Shown here piece by piece: positions 51,699 to 60,642 of a DNA stretch of 64,000 nucleotides. Numbering within the stretch: position 1 is the first letter of the stretch; each line of letters opens with the position of its first letter. The position numbers and the translations under genes are program-made. The notes below the pieces were generated by a model. It was not told where the DNA came from. It was given only the letters and a program-made list of their open reading frames with translations, and did not search any database. This stretch comes from Flammeovirga sp. EKP202 (GTDB lineage Bacteria; Bacteroidota; Bacteroidia; Cytophagales; Flammeovirgaceae): NCBI RefSeq assembly GCF_014534745.1, contig NZ_JACVVP010000027.1, positions 35,871-99,870 of the forward strand, read 5' to 3'.

Positions 51699-51837
51699 CA
51701 AGTGTTAAGCGATAGCGTCACTTGGAACTGAACATTGGCGAAGTCTCCTGACTTCGAATATTGATAACAGATATTTTTCGAAGTCGGGAGACTTCGCCAA
51801 AATTTAATCACAAGTGACACCTACGGCTTAACACTTG
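51699..51837. repeat. Cruciform of two inverted two-hairpin modules
   Basis: Two arms of about 60 bases (51699-51758 and 51777-51837) are inverted copies at roughly 80 percent identity around an 18-nt loop. Each arm holds hairpin 1 (CAAGTG/CACTTG stem around TTAAGCGATAGCGT or its variant) and hairpin 2 (CGAAGTC/GACTTCG around TCCT or GGGA). The same module sits inside repeats R1, R4 and R5. It begins 15 bases after the PL7 stop codon. Confidence 0.9.
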
Positions 51838-51852
51838 CGATAGGAAAAAATA

Positions 51853-51878
51853 TGTAGGGGTGTTGCATTGCAACGTCC
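51853..51878. repeat. GTTGCATTGCAAC palindrome module (free-standing)
   Basis: TGTAGGGGTGTTGCATTGCA followed by ACGTCC repeats, with two or three changes, the module found in R2 (13865-13890) and R3 (17154-17179). It is here without the composite repeat around it. Confidence 0.8.
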
Positions 51879-52013
51879 AACGGACCACCATTTAAAAAAA
51901 CACCAACAATTATCACACTTTTGATATAGTGAAACACTTTTTCATCAACTATAATTAAGGATCCTAACTAACATTACTAAGTACAAAGAAAAAGTAATCG
52001 GGTGTCTCTTGCA

Positions 52014-52140
52014 CCATAGTTAAAACTATGGGCAGGTGGTATAGCAACCTATCCAAGACTAAAGTCTTGAAGGTTGATAACAGAGGCAACACTTTAGTGT
52101 TGTCGGAGTCAATATCACTAGCCCATGACTTCAGTCATGG
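52014..52140. repeat. Four-hairpin palindromic array
   Basis: Four short perfect hairpins follow each other with centres 33-40 bases apart: CCATAGT/ACTATGG, CAAGACT/AGTCTTG, CAACACT/AGTGTTG and CCATGACT/AGTCATGG. TGCACCAT at the start and ATGGTGCA at the end can close the whole array. It lies 148 bases upstream of the second PL7 gene, in its leader or promoter region. Confidence 0.85.
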
Positions 52141-52287
52141 TGCACGATATTTTGTCAATTTTACTTTATCCCAAGTACTCATCAGTGTGCGGTACGTATT
52201 TGGTTTCAAATGCATACCAGATAAACTAAATAAACAGCAGCAATACTTCGAAATGAAATGCAAAAATGCACACAAATTAAATGAATT

Positions 52288-53994
52288 ATGAACAACCAGT
52301 TTTTAATTGAGAAACTATTCTCTAAATCTATTTTAGGAACAATGCTTATTGCAGGCGCAATGAGCTGTACAAACAACCAACAGGAAATTACAGTTGCTGA
52401 AGAAGCCAGCCTTCAGAGCAGTAATGCCAGAACAGCAGTCGCTATAAGTAACAGTGGCTTTGAAAGCAGTTGGAGCAGTTGGTCGGATACAGATCCATCC
52501 GCTATTTCAGGCGATGCCAACTCAGGAACAAGTGCTGCCAAAATCACAGGAAGTGGAGGATCATTTGCTCAAGATGTCAATGTTGCTTCCAATACTGATT
52601 TTGAAGTATCTGCTTATGTGAAAGGCAGTTGGAGAATCTCTGCAACAGTCAATGGAAACAAAACTTCAAGAAGTGGTAATGCTTCGGATTGGACAAAAGA
52701 AACTGTCGCTTTTAGTTCAGGATCCTCATCGACAGTAACGATTAAAGGAGAGTATTATAATGGTGAAGGCCGCTATGATGATTTCGAATTGATCGCATTG
52801 GATGGATCTTCTACAAATCCTCCGGCCTCCTCAGAACAGTTGTCGGTAAGTGGAGTAGCAGCTTCATCAAATGATGGAAATGTTCCTCAAAACACCACGG
52901 ATGGAAATCTAGGTACAAGATGGTCAGCTAATGGTAGTGGTCAATGGATTCGTTATGATTTCGGTTCTGTAAAAAACATTGAATCAGTAGCAATAGCTTG
53001 GTTCAAAGGAGATCAAAGAGCAAGTACTTTTGAGATTCTAGCTGGAGATGCAACAGATGCATTAAGTGTTGTACACTCAGGTGTCTCAAGTGGAACTTCT
53101 TTAGATTTAGAAACAGTATCATTGAGTAACGTTTCAGGGCGTTATATCCAGATTATTGGGTATGGAAACACATCTAACACATGGAACAGTATCACAGAAT
53201 TTGAGGCTTTTGGGACAGATGGAGATGGAAATGGTACTGATCCAACTGACCCTACAGATCCTACCGACCCAACACCTGGTGGAGATTATCCTTATGATGT
53301 ATTAGGTTTGCAAAATTGGAAGTTAAATGCGTTCTCAGGAACATTAAATAACCCTACTTTCGTAGATCAAATTCCTAATTTGGATACTTATTCTAACGAT
53401 AATTGGTTCTATACTGATGGTTCTAAAGTGTTCTTCAAATGTTATGCAGGATACCCTACTTCTTCTGGTTCTGGAAATCCAAGAACAGAGTTAAGAGAAT
53501 TGACAGCCAATGGATCTAATAATATCTATTGGGATGGAGGAAGTGGTACTAACCGTATGGAATGGAAAGTAACAGTTAACCAATTACCAAGTTCAGGTAA
53601 GCTATGTTTTGGTCAAATTCACGGTCCTTCTAATTCTTATGACGATGTGATCAGAGTACAATATGAAGGAGACCCTAACCAATCTTCAGGTTCGGCAAGA
53701 TTGAAAATTATGGGTTGGGTAACAGAAGAAAATGATGATGGTTCAGGAGACTTTATTGATGGAAATTGGGCATTGGATCAAGAAATGCATCTTGAACTGA
53801 TTTTTGAAAACAGCAATGTAGTGTTGTATTCTATCAATAACGGTTCAAGAACAGAGATCTACCGTTTCAATGGCTGTAACAGTGATTCAAACTATTTTAA
53901 AGCGGGTAACTATATGCAATCCATGAAAGGGAAGTCATTAGATACGAGCGATTATGGTTTAGTTTCAATAAGCTATTTGAAAATCACACACTAA
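52288..53994 (+). CDS. Multidomain PL7 alginate lyase with two binding modules
   Basis: The 568-residue lipoprotein has a lipobox (AMSC, Cys about 27). Residues about 48-175 form a CBM4/16-like jelly roll beginning SNSGFESSWSSW. Residues about 185-310 form an F5/8-type C (CBM32-like) domain ending WNSITEFEAFG. A (DPT)n Pro/Thr/Asp linker follows (about 311-330). The PL7 domain (about 333-568) has RTELREL, QIHG and YFKAGNYMQS. It should be a surface enzyme that stays bound to alginate while cutting. Its lyase domain is a near duplicate of the preceding gene's, and the two are separated by about 600 bases of palindromic repeats. Confidence 0.93.
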   Translation: MNNQFLIEKLFSKSILGTMLIAGAMSCTNNQQEITVAEEASLQSSNARTAVAISNSGFESSWSSWSDTDPSAISGDANSGTSAAKITGSGGSFAQDVNVASNTDFEVSAYVKGSWRISATVNGNKTSRSGNASDWTKETVAFSSGSSSTVTIKGEYYNGEGRYDDFELIALDGSSTNPPASSEQLSVSGVAASSNDGNVPQNTTDGNLGTRWSANGSGQWIRYDFGSVKNIESVAIAWFKGDQRASTFEILAGDATDALSVVHSGVSSGTSLDLETVSLSNVSGRYIQIIGYGNTSNTWNSITEFEAFGTDGDGNGTDPTDPTDPTDPTPGGDYPYDVLGLQNWKLNAFSGTLNNPTFVDQIPNLDTYSNDNWFYTDGSKVFFKCYAGYPTSSGSGNPRTELRELTANGSNNIYWDGGSGTNRMEWKVTVNQLPSSGKLCFGQIHGPSNSYDDVIRVQYEGDPNQSSGSARLKIMGWVTEENDDGSGDFIDGNWALDQEMHLELIFENSNVVLYSINNGSRTEIYRFNGCNSDSNYFKAGNYMQSMKGKSLDTSDYGLVSISYLKITH

Positions 53995-54001
53995 GAAAAG
54001 T

Positions 54002-54026
54002 ATGGGCGTTGCAATGAAACGCCCAT
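54002..54026 (+). repeat. Hairpin after the second PL7 gene (degenerate GTTGCAATG module)
   Basis: ATGGGCGTT and AACGCCCAT form a perfect 9-bp stem around GCAATGA. The sequence GGGCGTTGCAATG resembles the palindrome module of R2/R3. It lies 7 bases after the stop codon and has no T-run directly behind it. The remaining bases up to 54242 show nothing. Confidence 0.6.
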
Positions 54027-54242
54027 GCAAAATATTTTAAATTGTATTTTTTTGAAAACGGACGAATATATACCTACTATCAGTATTCTTTACCTTATAA
54101 GTAATAGTCTTATAGTTTCACTTTATTTGAATGACGTGTGGATAGATTAAGTAAAAAAATAGTGTTTTTACGATGTTTTTATTGGTAACTAAGCGGCTCC
54201 ATTTTTTGGAAATGCTTTAAACCACACGTATTTATTCATGAG

Positions 54243-54295
54243 AAAAAAAAGTAGAGATAGGTTTTTCCTATGCTCTACTTTCTTCTTTTTTACTC
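54243..54295. terminator. Bidirectional terminator between PL7 and the carboxylase gene
   Basis: AAAGTAGAG/CTCTACTTT and ATAGG/CCTAT stack with one bulged G around five T. An eight-A run on the left gives a minus-strand T-run, and CTTCTTTTTT on the right serves the plus strand. It sits between convergent genes. Confidence 0.85.
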
Positions 54296-54307
54296 TTTAT
54301 GTTTTCC

Positions 54308-55852
54308 TTACAAAGGAATATTTCCATGCCTTTTTCTAGGATTATGATCCACTTTATTTCGAAGCATATTGAATGCCGCAATCAATCGTTCCCTTGTATT
54401 TTCAGGCTTGATGACTTCATCAATGTAACCTCTATAAGCGGCCCTATAAGGGTTAGCAAATTCTTCAGTATATTCATCAATCTTTTCCTGTAGTTTTGCC
54501 TCAGGATCTACAGCACTTTGGATTTCTTTTCTGAATATGATTTCCGCTGCACCTTGAGCACCCATTACTGCAATTTCGGCTGTAGGCCAAGCGTAATTCA
54601 AATCTGCACCTATATGCTTAGAGTTCATTACATCATAAGCACCACCATAGGCTTTACGTGTGATGACTGTCACTCTAGGAACTGTTGCTTCACAAAAAGC
54701 ATAAAGCAATTTAGCACCGTTGGCGATGATTCCATTCCACTCCTGATCTGTACCAGGAAGAAAGCCAGGTACATCTTCAAATACTAATAAAGGGATATTA
54801 AAAGCATCGCAGAAGCGCACAAATCGGGCAGCTTTCTTTGAAGCGTCATTATCCAAAACGCCTGCAAGTACCGCAGGTTGGTTACCTACAATACCTATAC
54901 TTTTTCCTCCTAAACGAGCAAAACCTACGACAATATTTTCAGCATAAGCTTCATGTACTTCAAAGAAAGTATCTTTATCAATAGTACCGTGAATGACATC
55001 GCGAATGTCATAGGGAGTATTCGGGTTGTCAGGTATGATATCTTTCAATTCTGTTCTGACTTCAGAATTGATATTAGAATATTCATAGCGAGGAGAATCC
55101 TGCTCACAATTTTGAGGAATATAACTTAGGAGCTTTCGGATGTTTTGTAGTGCAATAGCTTCATTGGCTGCCGTAAAATGGGTTACACCACTTTTGGTAC
55201 TATGTGCTGAGGCTCCACCTAGTTCTTCGGAAGTAACTTCCTCATGCGTCACTGTTTTTACAACATTAGGACCTGTTACAAACATATAGGACGTTTGCTC
55301 CACCATCATAATAAAATCAGTAATAGCAGGGGAGTAGACTGCACCACCGGCACAAGGTCCCATGATACATGAAATCTGAGGAATAACGCCTGATGCACGG
55401 GTATTTTTATAAAAAATGTCTGCATAGCCGCCTAGGGATTTCACACCTTCTTGAATACGAGCACCACCAGAGTCATTCAATCCGATTATAGGAGCACCAT
55501 TTTTCATGGCCATGTCCATAATCTTACAAATTTTCTCAGCATGAGACTCTGAGAGAGAACCACCAAATACAGTAAAATCTTGAGAGTAGACATAAACTAA
55601 TCGACCTGAAATTTTACCATAACCGGTAATTACACCATCACCTAGATAATGCTCTTTATCCAGTCCAAATTGTACCTCACGGTGTCTGACGAATTTGCCT
55701 ACTTCATGGAAAGTATTTTCATCTAAGAGTAACTCTATTCTTTCTCGGGCGGTTAGTTTACCCTTTTTGTGTTGAGCTTCTATTCTTCTTTCTCCGCCGC
55801 CAAGTTCGGCTAAGCGGTTCATTTCTTCTAATTGCTGAAGCTTATCCTTCAT
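54308..55852 (-). CDS. Acyl-CoA carboxylase beta subunit (propionyl/methylmalonyl type)
   Basis: I place the start at the Met at 55852 (514 residues), since the 23 upstream codons have no homology. The carboxyltransferase N-domain begins [19 protein letters not shown] and includes [17 protein letters not shown] and the acyl-CoA oxyanion segment [17 protein letters not shown]. The C-domain includes [13 protein letters not shown] and [15 protein letters not shown]. It transfers carboxyl groups from biotin to propionyl-CoA (or is part of a sodium-pumping methylmalonyl-CoA decarboxylase). No biotin carrier or carboxylase subunit is in the window, so the partner genes lie elsewhere. Confidence 0.93.
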   Translation of the reverse strand: MKDKLQQLEEMNRLAELGGGERRIEAQHKKGKLTARERIELLLDENTFHEVGKFVRHREVQFGLDKEHYLGDGVITGYGKISGRLVYVYSQDFTVFGGSLSESHAEKICKIMDMAMKNGAPIIGLNDSGGARIQEGVKSLGGYADIFYKNTRASGVIPQISCIMGPCAGGAVYSPAITDFIMMVEQTSYMFVTGPNVVKTVTHEEVTSEELGGASAHSTKSGVTHFTAANEAIALQNIRKLLSYIPQNCEQDSPRYEYSNINSEVRTELKDIIPDNPNTPYDIRDVIHGTIDKDTFFEVHEAYAENIVVGFARLGGKSIGIVGNQPAVLAGVLDNDASKKAARFVRFCDAFNIPLLVFEDVPGFLPGTDQEWNGIIANGAKLLYAFCEATVPRVTVITRKAYGGAYDVMNSKHIGADLNYAWPTAEIAVMGAQGAAEIIFRKEIQSAVDPEAKLQEKIDEYTEEFANPYRAAYRGYIDEVIKPENTRERLIAAFNMLRNKVDHNPRKRHGNIPL

Positions 55853-55965
55853 GTTGTTTATTTCTAGTGTTTTTTGGTTTGTGTAGTGTACTATGATCAA
55901 TAGAGCAGATGAAAGGCTCATGTTTTCATTAGTACTAATCTTAAGCTAAGAAAAAAACAGAAGAC

Positions 55966-56003
55966 AAAAAAAAAGGGAGCGATATTTTTCTATCACTCCC
56001 TTT
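55966..56003 (-). terminator. Terminator of the DUF2807 gene
   Basis: AAAGGGAG/CTCCCTTT (8 bp) and GATA/TATC (4 bp) stack with one mismatch around TTTTTC, followed by a T-run on the minus strand. It lies 27 bases after the stop codon. Confidence 0.85.
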
Positions 56004-56029
56004 CATCTAAGTCAATGTTCAACTAATTT

Positions 56030-56707
56030 TTAATTAGCAGGTTCTTTTGCGTTTCCGTGGTTTTTTACTGAACCAATACCCGAAGCTTCCATTTTAATGT
56101 ATTGTTCTGCATTTACATGCATGCTTCCAATACCATTGCATTCTGCTTCAAGGTCTCTAACAATAAAATCTTTGGCCATTACTTTACCGATGCCATTACA
56201 TTCCATAGTGGCCTTGTTCGCTTTACCTTTTAAAGTAATCTGACCTACGCCGTCAAACTCAAGGTTAAACTCATTTGCAGATAAGACTAATTCGTTGTCT
56301 CCTACACCAGAATATTCAAAGTCAAGAGTGTTGAACTTTAAATCTCCTTCACTGGTCATTTCTCCGACCATTGCAGTTTCAATTTTTGTCAAATCGACAA
56401 ATTGAACATAAATGACCGGTCTGTTATTTTTCCACTTTGTAGATTTTTTTTCTTCTCCATCTTCTCGATTTCTAAATTCGATTTGATCACCTTTTTGTTT
56501 AAAAGTAATTTCTTGGAGTTGTTTTTCGGTACCTTCAATAAAAGCTTTTGGAACATCCCCTTGTTTAAGGACTAAGTCAAACTCACCGTTTACTTTGAGT
56601 GAAGTAAAGTCTTTGACATCAAGCTTTTTGGTGGTTACTTCTTTTTGAGCAAATACTGAAGAAATAGAAATTAAAATGACACTTGTAAATAATAGTAATT
56701 TGTTCAT
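56030..56707 (-). CDS. DUF2807 (head-GIN) exported protein
   Basis: From the Met at 56707 (or the Met just before it) it is 225 residues with a signal peptide ending VFAQ. The body is the DUF2807 beta-helix-like domain: FTSLKVNGEFDLVLKQGD near the start, then repeated short strands with the G-V-G / G-I-G turns that name the head-GIN family (YSGVGDNEL, FDGVGQITL, CNGIGKVMA, CNGIGSMHV, ASGIGSVKN). It should be periplasmic or surface-exposed, with adhesin-like or scaffold function only guessed at in the family. Monocistronic. Confidence 0.88.
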   Translation of the reverse strand: MNKLLLFTSVILISISSVFAQKEVTTKKLDVKDFTSLKVNGEFDLVLKQGDVPKAFIEGTEKQLQEITFKQKGDQIEFRNREDGEEKKSTKWKNNRPVIYVQFVDLTKIETAMVGEMTSEGDLKFNTLDFEYSGVGDNELVLSANEFNLEFDGVGQITLKGKANKATMECNGIGKVMAKDFIVRDLEAECNGIGSMHVNAEQYIKMEASGIGSVKNHGNAKEPAN

Positions 56708-56800
56708 CATGATGAAAGTTTTTCTTTTAAAGACAAAAGTTAATTTGAATAGTTGCATCAATATAAGAATTTATTCTTCGAGATAAGGAATGATAGAAAC

Positions 56801-56837
56801 AAAAAATGTCTTACCCTAATTCTAAAGGGTAAGACAT
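56801..56837 (-). terminator. Second minus-strand terminator downstream of pgi
   Basis: ATGTCTTACCCT and AGGGTAAGACAT form a perfect 12-bp stem followed on the minus strand by six T. The pgi terminator is already at 56983-57017, so this one ends a separate short transcript or acts as backup. Confidence 0.85.
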
Positions 56838-56903
56838 GGGGTAAAGAAAAATAGATCAAAAACTTTTACCTGTTTTTATTATTAAGATCTCTGATTTAAG
56901 TTA

Positions 56904-56954
56904 TTAGCTACCTTCACAACCATAAAAAGTTGATTTTCGTTGACGATTCTTCAT
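56904..56954 (-). CDS. Possible 16-residue basic peptide or leader of a small RNA
   Basis: MKNRQRKSTFYGCEGS is encoded from an ATG at 56954, in the 145 bases between two strong minus-strand terminators. A frame this short can arise by chance. The argument for something being here is the second terminator at 56801-56837. If it is not translated, the interval would be a small RNA. Confidence 0.2.
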   Translation of the reverse strand: MKNRQRKSTFYGCEGS

Positions 56955-56982
56955 TTCTTGAAAAATTGTGTTCAAAAAATCA

Positions 56983-57017
56983 TAAAAAAAGCACCACATT
57001 GCCGTAATGTGGTGCTT
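56983..57017 (-). terminator. Terminator of pgi
   Basis: AAGCACCACATT and AATGTGGTGCTT form a perfect 12-bp stem around GCCGT with seven T on the minus strand, 25 bases after the stop codon. Confidence 0.95.
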
Positions 57018-57041
57018 AAAGATGTATTTCTTAAGGATGAA

Positions 57042-58688
57042 TTATCTCATCTCCTTGTATTTGTTGATCAATTGATTCGTTGAAGAATCGTGAGAAGCAA
57101 CTTTATCATCGTTTTGTAATTCAGGAAGAATTTTGTTCGCTAATTGCTTACCTAATTCTACACCCCATTGGTCAAAACTGAAGATGTTCCACATTACACC
57201 TTGTACGAAGATTTTGTGCTCGTACATTGCAATCATTGCACCCAATGTAAATGGAGTTAACTTCTTGAATAAGATTGAGTTTGTAGGGCGGTTACCTTCA
57301 AATACTTTGAACGTCTTTAATTTATCAATCTCCTCATCAGATTTACCAGCCGCTTTGAATTCTGCAACTACAGTTTCCTCAGACTTACCTGTCATCAAAG
57401 CTTCAGTTTGAGCAAAGAAGTTAGATAATAACTTAGGATGGTGATCACCGATAGGATTTTGAGAAACTGCAGGAGCAATAAAGTCAGCAGGGATCAATTT
57501 AGTACCTTGGTGGATCAATTGGTAGAATGCGTGTTGACCGTTAGTACCAGGCTCACCCCAAATGATTGGACCAGTTTGGTAGTCTACAGGATTACCCGCT
57601 CTGTCTACATACTTACCATTTGACTCCATATCACCTTGTTGGAAATACGCAGCAAAACGGTGCATATATTGATCGTAAGGTAGTAAAGCGTGGCTTTCAG
57701 CACCGAAGAAGTTGTTGTACCAAATACCTAATACTGCTAAGATTACAGGAAGGTTTTCACCGAATTCAGCTGATTTGAAGTGGTTGTCCATTGCGTGAGC
57801 ACCCTCTAATAACTCCTCGAAGTTATCATAACCGATGCTACAAGCGATAGAAAGACCAATTGCCGACCATAATGAGTAACGACCACCTACCCAGTCCCAG
57901 AAACGGAACATATTTTCAGGAGCGATACCAAACTCTCTTACTTTTTCTTCATTTGTAGAAAGAGCAACAAAGTGCATCATGATATGATTTTCGCTTTTCG
58001 CAGCTTCCAAGAACCAGTCTCTTGCTGAGTTAGCGTTTGTCATTGTTTCTTGCGTAGTAAACGTCTTAGAAGCAATGATAAATAAAGTTGTTTCAGGGTT
58101 TAAACCTTTTAATGTTTCAGAGATATGAGTTCCGTCAACATTAGAAACAAAATGAATATCAATATTAGTCTTGTATGGCTTTAAAGCTTCAGTCACCATG
58201 TAAGGACCTAAGTCAGAACCACCAATACCAATATTTACAACGTCAGTAATAGCTTTACCAGTGTAACCTTTCCAGTTTCCAGAAACTACTTTGTCCGTAA
58301 ATTCTTTCATTTGGCGTTTCACATGGTTTACTTCAGTCATTACGTCTTCACCGTCTACTGACATAGGAGCGTTAGACTGATTACGTAATGCTACGTGATA
58401 AACAGCACGATCTTCTGTTTGGTTGATATGCTCTCCAGCGAACATTGATTGAATACCTTCAGCTACACCTGTTTCTTTTGCAAGGTCAAGAAGTAGGCTG
58501 AATGTTTTCTCGTCGATGATGTTTTTTGAAAAATCAACAAAAATATCTTCGAACGTCAATGAAAATTTTTCTGCTCTATCTGCATCCGCACTGAATAAAT
58601 CATTCATGTGTACGTCTTTCATTTCAGCATAATGAGCTTCAAGTGCTTTCCAAGCTGCTGTTGAAGTCGGATTTACTGTTTTCAACAT
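57042..58688 (-). CDS. pgi: Glucose-6-phosphate isomerase
   Basis: The 548-residue enzyme interconverts glucose 6-phosphate and fructose 6-phosphate in the cytoplasm. Family signatures are visible: [15 protein letters not shown] (sugar-phosphate loop), [12 protein letters not shown], the catalytic Glu region [34 protein letters not shown], and [10 protein letters not shown]. The length is normal for the E. coli-type enzyme. The gene has a full consensus promoter at 58751-58780, a strong terminator, and no operon partner. Confidence 0.97.
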   Translation of the reverse strand: MLKTVNPTSTAAWKALEAHYAEMKDVHMNDLFSADADRAEKFSLTFEDIFVDFSKNIIDEKTFSLLLDLAKETGVAEGIQSMFAGEHINQTEDRAVYHVALRNQSNAPMSVDGEDVMTEVNHVKRQMKEFTDKVVSGNWKGYTGKAITDVVNIGIGGSDLGPYMVTEALKPYKTNIDIHFVSNVDGTHISETLKGLNPETTLFIIASKTFTTQETMTNANSARDWFLEAAKSENHIMMHFVALSTNEEKVREFGIAPENMFRFWDWVGGRYSLWSAIGLSIACSIGYDNFEELLEGAHAMDNHFKSAEFGENLPVILAVLGIWYNNFFGAESHALLPYDQYMHRFAAYFQQGDMESNGKYVDRAGNPVDYQTGPIIWGEPGTNGQHAFYQLIHQGTKLIPADFIAPAVSQNPIGDHHPKLLSNFFAQTEALMTGKSEETVVAEFKAAGKSDEEIDKLKTFKVFEGNRPTNSILFKKLTPFTLGAMIAMYEHKIFVQGVMWNIFSFDQWGVELGKQLANKILPELQNDDKVASHDSSTNQLINKYKEMR

Positions 58689-58750
58689 GTTATATCTGCT
58701 TTTGTGTATTATTAATTTCTAAAATAATAGAAGCTTTTCGCTTCAAGTCA

Positions 58751-58780
58751 CAAAATTACGATTTCATAGGAATGACACAA
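58751..58780 (-). promoter_or_regulatory. Consensus promoter of pgi
   Basis: On the minus strand, TTG-N19-TAATTTTG matches the Bacteroidota primary sigma consensus exactly. The -7 box ends 63 bases before the pgi start codon. Confidence 0.75.
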
Positions 58781-58860
58781 GTTGATTTTACTCACACTTT
58801 TGTGATTTTACTTACTATTTTGATTTCAACGGATTGATAGGGGAAATAAAAAGGAAGAGA

Positions 58861-58896
58861 AAACAAAAAGAGCATACTTTTTATTCGTATGCTCTT
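58861..58896 (-). terminator. Terminator of the MscS-like gene
   Basis: AAGAGCATAC and GTATGCTCTT form a perfect 10-bp stem, with an A-rich run on the left giving a minus-strand U-tract. It lies 25 bases after the stop codon. Confidence 0.8.
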
Positions 58897-58920
58897 CCTG
58901 TGATTTAATATGTATGTTGA

Positions 58921-59760
58921 TTAATCTTCCGATTTCTGCATATGTACCACTCTTTGAGGGAATGGAATTTCGATATCAGCATTATCGAAGGCGATTTTAG
59001 CCGCTTCAGTTGTTTCAAAAAGAACTCCCCAATAATCATCCACACTTACGTGAACTCTTAATTGTAAATCTACTGAGCTGTCACCAAGATTTGTAACCCA
59101 AACCACTGGTTTCTCAGGATTGTCTAAAACTCTTTTATCATTATTCGCAAGATCAAGTAAAATCTCTCTTGCTTTTTGAATATTAGCACCATAAGAGATA
59201 CCAATAGGAATATCACATCTTGCAAAACCTTCGCGAGTGAAATTCTTAATAACACCACCTGCTAAAGCTCCATTAGGAATAAATACATGTCTACGGTGTG
59301 GTGTAACAACAGTAGTTGCAAATAAACCAATGTCGAGAACGACACCTAAGTGTCCTTGAGCATCAATCAATTCTCCTTTTTTGAATGGTCTTAGAGTGAG
59401 AATTAAAGCACCACCTGCAACGTTGGCTAGTGATCCCTGAAGTGCTAAACCAATTGCTAAACCTGCAGAACCCAACATTGCAATGAATGAAGTTGTTTCG
59501 ACTCCTGCTTGTCCTATGGCAGCAACAACAATAATGACTTTAATGATAATTTTTGTGATAGCTACTAAAAAGTCAACTAATGCTTTGTTGTCAGAATATT
59601 TCTTTTTGACTTGCGTGGAAACAAAATTACCAGCTTTATTCGCGATGTAAAAACCAATAATTAAAATCGCTAAAGCTCCTAAAAGTTTAAAAGCATATTG
59701 GTTAACGAAATTCACTGTAGAGACGACAATTACGTCCTGATATTGAGAAATTTCTTCCAT
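58921..59760 (-). CDS. Small-conductance mechanosensitive channel (MscS type)
   Basis: The 279-residue protein is the size of E. coli MscS. Three membrane helices lie at about residues 20-42, 62-84 and 88-120. The third is the Gly/Ala-rich pore helix (GSAGLAIGLALQGSLANVAGG), and the family loop GALILTLRPFKKGELID follows. The beta and C-terminal domains (about 125-270) carry the PN(G/S) box FIPNGALAGGVIKNF. It should open on membrane tension during hypo-osmotic shock, in the inner membrane. It is a single-gene unit. Confidence 0.94.
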   Translation of the reverse strand: MEEISQYQDVIVVSTVNFVNQYAFKLLGALAILIIGFYIANKAGNFVSTQVKKKYSDNKALVDFLVAITKIIIKVIIVVAAIGQAGVETTSFIAMLGSAGLAIGLALQGSLANVAGGALILTLRPFKKGELIDAQGHLGVVLDIGLFATTVVTPHRRHVFIPNGALAGGVIKNFTREGFARCDIPIGISYGANIQKAREILLDLANNDKRVLDNPEKPVVWVTNLGDSSVDLQLRVHVSVDDYWGVLFETTEAAKIAFDNADIEIPFPQRVVHMQKSED

Positions 59761-60030
59761 TTGTAAGGTATTATTAAAGAATAGATTGAAAAATGCTATT
59801 GTATCTAATTGTTACATGAGATATCAATAATTTATAGTTCTTTTAAAAAATTGATGGAAAGTACAACCGATGTGTAGTTTTCAGAAAGGATTATTTAGTT
59901 AAATGAAATATAAATTAATATAACCTGTATACTTAGATACTTACTTTGTATAAAATTAAAATTATTTTTCTGAATATTGTAATTGTAAAAAGAAAAAACA
60001 TTGCTTTTTTCAATTAAAAACAAAGATTAC

Positions 60031-60615
60031 ATGTCAGATTACACAAACTTGGTAATTGAGGAGTTAAAAGAAGCACAAGAAGTTTTAGCTCGTTTTTTAT
60101 CAGATACAAATAATATAAATGCAATTGAAGCTGCAGCAGATCTTCTCGTAAATTCTTTCCAAAATGAAGGGAAAGTAATTTCATGTGGAAATGGAGGCTC
60201 ACATTGTGATGCGATGCATTTTGCGGAAGAGTTAACAGGGAGATACAGAGAAGATAGGCCTTCTATTGGTGCAATAGCGATTTCTGACCCTAGTCATTTA
60301 TCTTGTGTAAGTAATGATTATGGATATGAATATGTTTTTTCAAGATATTTGGAAGGAGTCGGTAGGAAAGGAGATGTGCTCTTTGCACTAAGTACTAGCG
60401 GAAACTCTCAAAATATTGTCAATGCGATCAATACAGCTCAACAAAAAGGCATTAAGGTAATTGCATTAACAGGGAAAGATGGAGGGAAAATGGCGAATCT
60501 AGCAGATGTCGAAATTAGAGTTCCTCATTTTGGATTTGCTGACCGTATTCAAGAAATCCACATTAAAGTTATTCATATAATCATACAGCTCATTGAAAAG
60601 AAGCTGGGATATTAA
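60031..60615 (+). CDS. gmhA: Sedoheptulose 7-phosphate isomerase, GmhA/DiaA-like SIS protein
   Basis: From the ATG at 60031 it is 194 residues, the normal size. The SIS domain shows the phosphate loop [20 protein letters not shown] (about residues 51-70), LSTSGNS near 121, and [13 protein letters not shown] at the C-terminus with the metal/catalytic His. GmhA makes D-glycero-D-manno-heptose 7-phosphate for LPS. DiaA homologues with the same fold bind DnaA, but the conserved active-site Glu and His seen here favour the enzyme. It is convergent with the sensor kinase gene. Confidence 0.9.
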   Translation: MSDYTNLVIEELKEAQEVLARFLSDTNNINAIEAAADLLVNSFQNEGKVISCGNGGSHCDAMHFAEELTGRYREDRPSIGAIAISDPSHLSCVSNDYGYEYVFSRYLEGVGRKGDVLFALSTSGNSQNIVNAINTAQQKGIKVIALTGKDGGKMANLADVEIRVPHFGFADRIQEIHIKVIHIIIQLIEKKLGY

Positions 60616-60642
60616 AAATAAAACGAGGAGGACTAAGCCTCC
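60614..60642 (-). terminator. Terminator overlapping the sensor kinase stop codon
   Basis: On the minus strand, GGAGG/CCTCC closes around CTTAGT, whose TAG is the kinase stop, followed by TCGTTTTATTTTT. The mRNA would end almost at the last codon. The gene also converges with gmhA here. Confidence 0.6.

Noticed and set aside
52014..52140. Possible CRISPR array
   Set aside because: The four hairpins have different sequences and there is no constant direct repeat. No cas gene is present.
52028..52291. 87-codon plus-strand frame upstream of the second PL7 gene
   Set aside because: It reads through the four-hairpin array, so its sequence is dictated by the palindromes, and it overlaps the PL7 start codon.
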